Below, piece after piece: positions 1-5,283 of a stretch of DNA of 8,203 nucleotides (positions are counted from its first letter, which is position 1; the number at the start of each line of letters is the position of its first letter). Under the pieces are notes generated by a model. That model saw only the letters and a program-made list of their open reading frames with translations. It did no database searches and was not told the origin of the DNA. The stretch is from JBLHKE01 sp047619485 (lineage in GTDB: Bacteria; Verrucomicrobiota; Verrucomicrobiia; Verrucomicrobiales; DEV007). The stretch lies in the NCBI GenBank assembly GCA_047619485.1, contig JBLHKE010000333.1:1-8203 (forward strand). Direction: 5' to 3'. Position numbers and translations under genes: made by a program.

Positions 1-1167
1 CTCGAAGTGGATCTGGATGGCCATGAACTACCCAAGTGGCTGCGGGGTTTGGATGCACACAAGGAGCACATGACCATCCTGCAGGGGCTCTCGGCCAAGA
101 TGAGTGAAAACGTCCACTGGTCGTTCTCATCCGTGATGGGCTGTTTCAAATCGCATCGAAACACCCTCAGTGCCATCAAGCGTGCGACGATCGATTTTGA
201 ACTGGCCAAGCTCTTCCCTTCTCCGTTCGGACACGTCGAGTTGTCATTCGCCGGTGGTCGAACGGGCATTGTATCGGGGTTTTCCGCACCGGCACCGCAG
301 ACGCGAAATTACTGCTACGCGGACCCAGATACCGCACGAAGCGAACTATTTAAATCCGTCCTGAACCCGGATGCCGTAAATTCCGACAACGATATGTTGT
401 CATTTTTGCAGGGCAAAGAGGGTCTGAAGGCAAGTGGGATAAGGGGTCATGAAAAGAGGCGTCAGGAGGCGCAGATCGAATCGATTAATGCGATTCGAGA
501 GCGCAATAAAAAATTGATCACGCTTTCCGGATCGCTTGCCAAGCATCTGCCCGAACTTGCTCCAGTACATGCAAATGGTGGTGCAAATGCGAGTACGCCT
601 GAGAAGCAGGCCGCCATGACAGAGGTGCTGATTGCGGCACTGAAGGCGGGTTTGACCAACGTCGTCACCTATACGATTGATGATCTCGGCACCCCAGTGA
701 CCGGTCTGCCGGGCAATGAAACAGATCGTGTCGGCATTCACCCCTTGGGGCATGACGAAGCCTTCGGAGGCGTGCCCGCCTGGAAGACGAGGGAGCAGAT
801 TCGGATCAGTCACGTGAATCAGATCAATACGATCATCACCAAGCTTAAGCGGGCACCCGAGGGAAATGGCACCATGTTTGACAACACGATGATCATGTAT
901 TTTCCGGAAAATGGGGAAACCCACCATGGCATCGGCTTGGAGTCCCCGTTTCTCATCATGGCTGGCAACAACTGCAATCTGGATATGGCAGGCCGCTATA
1001 TCCGCCTGCCGGTGCTTGGCACCGAAGGCCACAAGACCCTTGGCAACTGGTACACCACGCTACTCAACGGCCACGGAAACCCGATGGAGCACTACGGTGA
1101 CCTCGACTTGGAAATGGCTCGCAAAAAACTCGACCAAACTGGCGCGATCAAGCAGTTTATTGGCTAG
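1..1167 (+). CDS. DUF1552 family protein, 5'-truncated by the window edge
   Basis: The reading frame is open from base 1, with Leu-Glu codons before the first possible GTG at 7. The gene therefore begins upstream, and that GTG is unlikely to be the real start. Family members usually run roughly 430-460 residues and begin with a Tat-like or Sec-like export signal, so about 50-70 residues should be missing; 388 are visible. What fits the family is the early segment LDAHKEHMTILQGLS (about residues 17-31), the late GIHPLGHDEA (245-254), the MIMYFPENGETHHG segment (297-310) with its run of Asn, Glu and His, and a C-terminal YIRLPVLGTEGHKTLGNWY block. The biochemical role of DUF1552 is unknown. The fold is probably related to DUF1501/alkaline-phosphatase-like proteins. 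In Planctomycetes and Verrucomicrobia it typically follows a DUF1592/DUF1588 cytochrome-like gene, which would lie to the left of this window. The TAG stop overlaps the stop of the opposing gene. Confidence 0.78.
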   Translation, partial: LEVDLDGHELPKWLRGLDAHKEHMTILQGLSAKMSENVHWSFSSVMGCFKSHRNTLSAIKRATIDFELAKLFPSPFGHVELSFAGGRTGIVSGFSAPAPQTRNYCYADPDTARSELFKSVLNPDAVNSDNDMLSFLQGKEGLKASGIRGHEKRRQEAQIESINAIRERNKKLITLSGSLAKHLPELAPVHANGGANASTPEKQAAMTEVLIAALKAGLTNVVTYTIDDLGTPVTGLPGNETDRVGIHPLGHDEAFGGVPAWKTREQIRISHVNQINTIITKLKRAPEGNGTMFDNTMIMYFPENGETHHGIGLESPFLIMAGNNCNLDMAGRYIRLPVLGTEGHKTLGNWYTTLLNGHGNPMEHYGDLDLEMARKKLDQTGAIKQFIG

Positions 1168-2249
1168 TGATCCTTGGACACCAGCCCATCGATCCAGCGC
1201 TGAGGCCAGCACGCCATGCCCTCTTCTGCGCCGAGTAACGCTCCGAGCACACTGCCTCGGTGGACATTGTCACCACCGAGGTTGGAGTTCGCTATCAGCC
1301 CTTCCTCGGCGCGTCTGGAATACTTCAGCGCTAGGTAGATCACGGCTGGCACGGCACCCTCGACGTAACAGGCTGGCGACACGCGGCGTCCAACCACTTC
1401 GCGGTCGCCCCTTTTTAGCCACTGCTCGAACGGGTAGTCGAAGTGTGGGTTCCTAAGATCCCGACACTCTGCGAGCACCGCCTCCTCGAGGCTCTCGCCA
1501 GCAAAGGTTCTCTCGAGCAGGTTGAGGATCGCCTCGGCCGCTACGCGCATCTTGCCTCCCGCATGTGTCAATGCTAGTTGGCGTAGCGCATGTTCTCGCC
1601 CGGTGGCTGGCTCCTCAGCGTAGAAGATCGCCACCGCCAACATCGGTATTAGTCCGCCAATGTGTTTCTCGACGATCGCACTCTCTTCAGGCGGCTTGCC
1701 CCGTCCTAGGTTCGAGAAGAATCCCCGGTGGCACTCTTCCAAGTAAGTGTCGCGATGACGCTGCGGATGGCGGAGAAGTTCGATGTAGCGCCCCAGCGAG
1801 TCGCCAGCGTCGAAACCGCCACAGTGACATAAGGATCTCCACACCTCCGCGCCGAGTTGCGCGGTCAGTGTCGGCTCGCCCGCCGCCAGATCTTGGTGGT
1901 AGTGCACGTTGCGTTGCCCCCACAGATGTCGCCGGCCGGCGAGGATATCGAGTTCTTCACTCGGCGCCTTCCAATGTGATCTCCACAGGATGCTGCCCGG
2001 GTGCGGGCTCTTCGGCGCAACGAAATCAGTGACCCTCCCATAGTCGTTGAAGAGGGCATCGCGATCGTAGTACCAATGCACCGGCATCGCGAGGGCATCA
2101 CCGATCTGGATGCCCATCAAGGCAGCCTCCATCACGTCGGAAGCAATAGGGTCGCTGCGATCTAGTTTGTTGTTCACTTGGTTCAATACGCTTCCGGTTG
2201 CTGGAGGGACTTGTCGGAAAGCAGGTTCGCCGATGCACAACCTTGCCAT
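1164..2249 (-). CDS. Divergent ADP-ribosylglycohydrolase (DraG/ARH-like) family protein
   Basis: This 361-residue protein has no signal peptide, so it is probably cytoplasmic. It matches the all-helical ADP-ribosylglycohydrolase fold. The glycine-rich opening helix is GIQIGDALAMPVHW (46-59), the central helix is LALTHAGGKMRVAAEAI (225-241), and the closing motif is NSNLGGDNVHRGSVLGALLG (321-340). Canonical members remove ADP-ribose from proteins or small molecules using two Mg ions held by a TDDT-type N-terminal motif and a C-terminal GGDTDT. Here those places read AGEPTLTAQ (123-131) and GGDNVHRG (325-332), so several metal ligands are replaced. I recall a recognisable subfamily with GEN/T and GG(D/E)N.HRG, which would make this a subfamily trait rather than decay. 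Activity and substrate are uncertain. The ATG at 2249 leaves about 40 residues before the conserved fold and has only a weak AGGA upstream. An ATG at 2132 (residue 40) would trim this tail and cannot be excluded. Confidence 0.8.
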   Translation of the reverse strand: MARLCIGEPAFRQVPPATGSVLNQVNNKLDRSDPIASDVMEAALMGIQIGDALAMPVHWYYDRDALFNDYGRVTDFVAPKSPHPGSILWRSHWKAPSEELDILAGRRHLWGQRNVHYHQDLAAGEPTLTAQLGAEVWRSLCHCGGFDAGDSLGRYIELLRHPQRHRDTYLEECHRGFFSNLGRGKPPEESAIVEKHIGGLIPMLAVAIFYAEEPATGREHALRQLALTHAGGKMRVAAEAILNLLERTFAGESLEEAVLAECRDLRNPHFDYPFEQWLKRGDREVVGRRVSPACYVEGAVPAVIYLALKYSRRAEEGLIANSNLGGDNVHRGSVLGALLGAEEGMACWPQRWIDGLVSKDH

Positions 2250-2296
2250 TCGTCCTAGGTAGAGATGCGGAAGGATTGGGCGTAGATGCTGGAAAT

Positions 2297-2325
2297 TTGG
2301 CGGGGAGGAAACTTGGGATTATGGT
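2297..2325 (+). promoter_or_regulatory. Candidate sigma-70-type promoter for the lipoprotein gene
   Basis: TTGGCG at 2297-2302 and TATGGT at 2320-2325 are separated by 17 bases, and each matches consensus at four of six positions. Transcription would start near 2332, about 60 bases before the ATG at 2393. It lies in the 143-bp spacer between divergent starts. This is pattern matching only, and Verrucomicrobial promoter consensus is not well established. Confidence 0.25.
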
Positions 2326-2392
2326 GATTTCGAGCTTGTGAGGGGCTGATTTCAGGCTGGAAGATGGCTGGGCTTGGTGATAGAGATCGCAG

Positions 2393-2815
2393 ATGAAGAA
2401 TTTCGGTATTTTGATCTTGTTGTTGGGCGTTTTCGCCAGTGTGGGCTGTAGTGGCTCAAAGCAGGTTCCTGATCAAAATAGGGACAGCGCGGCGGATATA
2501 TACGAGATTGGTGAGGTTTATCCGCTCGAGGAGGAGCCGAAGAAGGCGAGGAAATCGTGGCGCAAGAAGAAGCAGGAGCAGGAGGTGGCAGCGCTTGGCG
2601 AGGAAGTGCTGAAGGAGGAGGCTGTGTCGAAGAAGTCGGGCGCGAAGCCGAAGAAGCCAAGCAGTAGTTTGGACAGTGCGCTCGAGACGCTCAACGCGGC
2701 CAAAGTTCACTTGGAATTAGGGGACTATGACTTCGCGGGCGATGAGTTGCGAAAGATTGGTTCGGGCTCCGAACTGTATAAGGAAGCGCAGCGGCTGCTC
2801 GAGGCGTATCGCTAG
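2393..2815 (+). CDS. Small charged outer-membrane-type lipoprotein with TPR-like C-terminus
   Basis: This 140-residue protein has a lipoprotein signal: Lys2, a hydrophobic stretch ILILLLGVFA (6-15), then SVGC with the lipidated cysteine at 19. Ser follows the Cys, and the lack of Asp at +2 fits outer-membrane sorting in Gram-negative bacteria. Residues about 35-95 are low in complexity and very rich in Lys and Glu (for example PKKARKSWRKKKQEQE), so they are probably an extended or coiled linker. Residues about 92-140 look like a helical hairpin of TPR type: LNAAKVHLELGDYDFAGDELRKI, then a short helix LYKEAQRLLEAYR. This could be a peptidoglycan- or assembly-associated scaffold, but I do not recognise a named family and assign no function. 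A partial GAG (2383-2385) sits 7 bases before the ATG. No partner gene is obvious, since both neighbours lie on the other strand. Confidence 0.82.
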   Translation: MKNFGILILLLGVFASVGCSGSKQVPDQNRDSAADIYEIGEVYPLEEEPKKARKSWRKKKQEQEVAALGEEVLKEEAVSKKSGAKPKKPSSSLDSALETLNAAKVHLELGDYDFAGDELRKIGSGSELYKEAQRLLEAYR

Positions 2816-2928
2816 GTGCAACTATCGATTGGCCAAACGGTTCGACCTCTAACCTTCTCCCAATGCTTGGTTACGGGATCGAATTACCGCCCTCCCAGCG
2901 CAGGTAGGGGTTGTGCTTAACCTTTGCC

Positions 2929-5100
2929 CTATTCGCTCAGAAGGTCTTGCATCCCTCGACCGATGGCGTCGCCAATGAGGTAGTAGGTTTCACCATTCTG
3001 GTTCCAGTGGAAGCTTTGATTGCGAGGCGAGACGGAGCTCTCGCGCCAGAAATCTCGGGTGTCAGCTGAGGAGACGTTGCCATCGAATCTGGGGTAGAGG
3101 GTGGGGTTGCCGACCGCGAGTTGGCCTTCGAGAATGGTGAGGCGGATGCCGGATGCGGAGGCTCCGCCGATACCGGTGTTGGCGATGGAGACGGGGAGCT
3201 TGGACTTGCCGAATTCGGCGCGGACATCGTCGATGAGGTCGACCATGTTTGCTTCGTATTGGGAGGCGGTGAAGTCGGAGTCTCCGTCATTCCATCCCTG
3301 GTGCCAGCCGAAGCCGACGATCTCATAACCCTGTCCAGCCCACTCGGGGAATTCGGTGTCGAGGCTATCGAGCACGTCGTGGACGTAGTCGAACATTCCG
3401 AAGTAGTAGGGGCCGACTTCGCCGCCTCTGTTGGCGACGGCGGCTGGCGAACGAAAGTCCGCGTAGAGACTTTTACCACCCCAGCTTGTTTTGATAATGA
3501 GGACGGGCTCGTCGAAGTACTCGCCCATGACCCATCCGAACCCATACTCGGGACCGAAGCGGGTGGAATCGACTCCGAAGTTGGGAAGGAGATCGCCCTT
3601 CTTCATTGTGCGGGTGGCGGCGAGGTCACTGTCGCGCCAGAAGACTTTGACGTCGTCGCGAGGAATCCAATCGCCTTCGTTATCAACCAACTGTCCGTAG
3701 TTGTCGGGGTCGCTGCTGACTTGATAGCGGAGACTGCCGATGGCTCCTGTGGCATCTCCGAATCCGGTCTCATTCCGTCCGTGGCCCTGCATGTTGGACT
3801 GACCAGATAGGATGAAGACTTTGATCCCGTCGGGATTGTCGTCCCAGGTTCTGAAGCCTGCCGAACCTAGGCCAGTGAGAGGGCGGGTGGCGACGTCGGT
3901 GAGATTCGCCACGGTCACGGTGTAGTCCGCGTCGAGGCCGAGCGGGGTCGCGGTGGTGAGGACGATGGTATCCGAATTTGCGCCAATGGTAGCTGCGGTG
4001 ACGGCGACGAATCCACCACCATCAAGCTCGACTGTAAAGTTTGCGGCGTTGGTTGCGGCAGCGGTTTGCATGGGCTCTGAAAAGTCGAGGCTGATGGTGC
4101 TGCCATTTCCCCACACACGATCGAGCGTGGGATCCTCGAGGTCGGGAAGTCCGACTGCGAGGAAGAGCCTCTCGGCTCCAGGCTTGGGGCTGGGGAACGG
4201 TCCGAAGGTCGTCAGGGTGCCGTCCGGATTGGCGCTGACGGCAGGACTGATTCCAGGGACGAAGTTGACGAGGTCCTCGGACCAGTAGAGTCCGTAGACG
4301 TCGCCAGGATTGGATTTCCAGGTGAGGGTGATTTCGTCCAGGGCATCGCTGTATGAAATGTCGGCAATTTCGAGCGGCTGGCGGGCTTCGTCGCTTTCGA
4401 CGATCTGCATCCCGTTAGGGCCGATGTGATTGAACCCGTTTCCCCAGACCTTGGCAGTGACGGAGTTTCCGGTCAGGCCTTTGAAGACAATGTAGTTGCC
4501 GGGAGTATCGGAGTTGGTGATTTCGGTGAAGGTTCCATCGAAGGCGCCGGACGTCAGGGTGAAGCTTTCTTCGGACCCTCCATTGATGGTGATCTTGCCG
4601 GTTCCGTCGCCAAACTGGTCGCGGTTCGCACCGATGTAGAAAATGAGGTCGAAGGCATCGAAGTCGATGCCGGTGACTTCGATGTCAAAAATGTTGGAAC
4701 CGTCTCCGGGGGCTGCGGTGGAGTTGGCATGGCCATCCATCAGGTTGCCGTTGCCATCGTTTGGAAGGGTGGTGCGGGGCGGTTGCCAGATGTATGGGCC
4801 GCCGTTGCGAGTATCTTTGAGGGTGAAGGATACGGTCGAGCCTTCGGTGCCGGTTAGGTTCACCGCCGCCTGGGGCTGGGACGGAGCCCACGGGAGGTTG
4901 TAGTTTTGCCAAGCAGTGGTATTCCAATCGCCGAATCCTGCCGCTTGATCAGATTGGAGAGTTAGGACCGGAGCCCAAGTGTGCTCTCCACCGCCGTTTC
5001 TCCAGAAATTCACGCTGATGATTTCTTGAGCTTGGATGTTCCCGGTCATCCCTGCAATGAGAGTAGCGAGGAGGGTGATAGACTTTGACCTGTTGAGCAT
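2929..5100 (-). CDS. Secreted multidomain sialate-O-acetylesterase-type (SASA) carbohydrate esterase
   Basis: I place the start at the ATG at 5100; a TTG codon directly before it is in frame but less likely. The 723-residue product has a Sec signal (residues 1-24, cut after IQA). Next is a beta-rich N-terminal domain (about 26-235) with an AGFGDWN segment reminiscent of domains common in secreted Verrucomicrobial proteins. Then come a fibronectin-like/Verrucomicrobial beta segment (about 243-317, with the SNPGDVYGLYWSEDL motif) and an Ig-like domain of SbsA/Big_5 type (about 325-417, with ISLDFSEPM). The C-terminal esterase domain (about 425-718) shows the nucleophile motif GQSNMQG with Ser435, then FGPEYGFGW (515-523), GFGWHQGWND (596-605, the usual W-x-QG block) and the probable catalytic His698 in HWNQNGETY. 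SASA enzymes remove acetyl esters from sialic acid or plant and algal polysaccharides. Here a polysaccharide substrate is the better guess, since no sialic-acid genes are visible. There is no PEP-CTERM or other sorting tail. Confidence 0.86.
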   Translation of the reverse strand: MLNRSKSITLLATLIAGMTGNIQAQEIISVNFWRNGGGEHTWAPVLTLQSDQAAGFGDWNTTAWQNYNLPWAPSQPQAAVNLTGTEGSTVSFTLKDTRNGGPYIWQPPRTTLPNDGNGNLMDGHANSTAAPGDGSNIFDIEVTGIDFDAFDLIFYIGANRDQFGDGTGKITINGGSEESFTLTSGAFDGTFTEITNSDTPGNYIVFKGLTGNSVTAKVWGNGFNHIGPNGMQIVESDEARQPLEIADISYSDALDEITLTWKSNPGDVYGLYWSEDLVNFVPGISPAVSANPDGTLTTFGPFPSPKPGAERLFLAVGLPDLEDPTLDRVWGNGSTISLDFSEPMQTAAATNAANFTVELDGGGFVAVTAATIGANSDTIVLTTATPLGLDADYTVTVANLTDVATRPLTGLGSAGFRTWDDNPDGIKVFILSGQSNMQGHGRNETGFGDATGAIGSLRYQVSSDPDNYGQLVDNEGDWIPRDDVKVFWRDSDLAATRTMKKGDLLPNFGVDSTRFGPEYGFGWVMGEYFDEPVLIIKTSWGGKSLYADFRSPAAVANRGGEVGPYYFGMFDYVHDVLDSLDTEFPEWAGQGYEIVGFGWHQGWNDGDSDFTASQYEANMVDLIDDVRAEFGKSKLPVSIANTGIGGASASGIRLTILEGQLAVGNPTLYPRFDGNVSSADTRDFWRESSVSPRNQSFHWNQNGETYYLIGDAIGRGMQDLLSE

Positions 5101-5141
5101 CAAAAAACATAAGGCGGTGCCATGCGGGCAGCTAGCAGGAA

Positions 5142-5172
5142 ACTATACAGGCACCTACCCATTACTTGGGTA
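5142..5172 (-). promoter_or_regulatory. Candidate promoter of the esterase gene with an operator at the -35 position
   Basis: Read on the minus strand, TATAGT (5147-5142) is a good -10 hexamer that would start transcription about 35 bases before the ATG at 5100. No -35 hexamer is present at the right distance. That place is occupied instead by the 17-bp inverted repeat at 5156-5172. The arrangement fits a regulated promoter that depends on, or is blocked by, a DNA-binding protein. This is inferred from spacing alone. Confidence 0.3.
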
Positions 5173-5204
5173 TGCAACGTGCCCGGTACGGGCTGGCGCA
5201 TACC
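5156..5204. promoter_or_regulatory. Three overlapping and nested inverted repeats between divergent genes
   Basis: First repeat: TACCCA (5156-5161) pairs with TGGGTA (5167-5172) around a 5-base centre. Second: GGTATGC (5169-5175) pairs with GCATACC (5198-5204), and its left arm overlaps the right arm of the first repeat, so the two stems cannot form together. Third: GCCCG (5181-5185) pairs with CGGGC (5189-5193), nested inside the second. All arms are perfect matches. The cluster sits between the starts at 5100 (-) and 5284 (+) and covers the predicted -35 region of both promoters. It could be operator DNA for a dimeric regulator or a switchable RNA leader; the sequence cannot decide which. 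Confidence 0.5.
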
Positions 5205-5222
5205 TGGTCATTGGGATAAAAT
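5194..5222 (+). promoter_or_regulatory. Candidate promoter of the transglutaminase-like gene
   Basis: TAAAAT at 5217-5222 matches the -10 consensus at five of six positions and would start transcription near 5229, about 55 bases before the ATG at 5284. The -35 position (5194-5199, TGGCGC) is poor and overlaps the right arm of the inverted repeat at 5198-5204. The promoter may therefore need an activator. Confidence 0.27.
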
Positions 5223-5227
5223 TAGGA

Positions 5228-5247
5228 CTAGCTTCTTCCCGAAGTAG
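5228..5247 (+). other. Small imperfect hairpin in the 5' leader
   Basis: CTA-G-CTTC (5228-5235) can pair with GAAGTAG (5241-5247) around TTCCC, with one unpaired G. It lies at or just after the predicted start of transcription and 36 bases before the ATG at 5284. It might stabilise the messenger or affect translation, and it could equally be chance. Confidence 0.25.
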
Positions 5248-5283
5248 ACGGACTTCACATCCACGCGAAAATATCCGACCCCC

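Noticed and set aside
400..1032. 210-residue open frame on the minus strand
   Set aside because: It is antisense to the DUF1552 gene, with no recognisable motif and no plausible start region.
2850..2873. TAACC...GGTTA and CCAA-TGC-TTGG as a terminator in the convergent spacer
   Set aside because: The stems are only 4-5 base pairs, compete with each other and lack a T-run. No other convincing terminator is present in 2816-2928.
3121..3810. 229-residue open frame on the plus strand
   Set aside because: It lies entirely antisense to the esterase gene, whose domain and motif evidence is strong. Its Gly/Val/Asp-rich composition is the expected shadow of a GC-rich coding strand.
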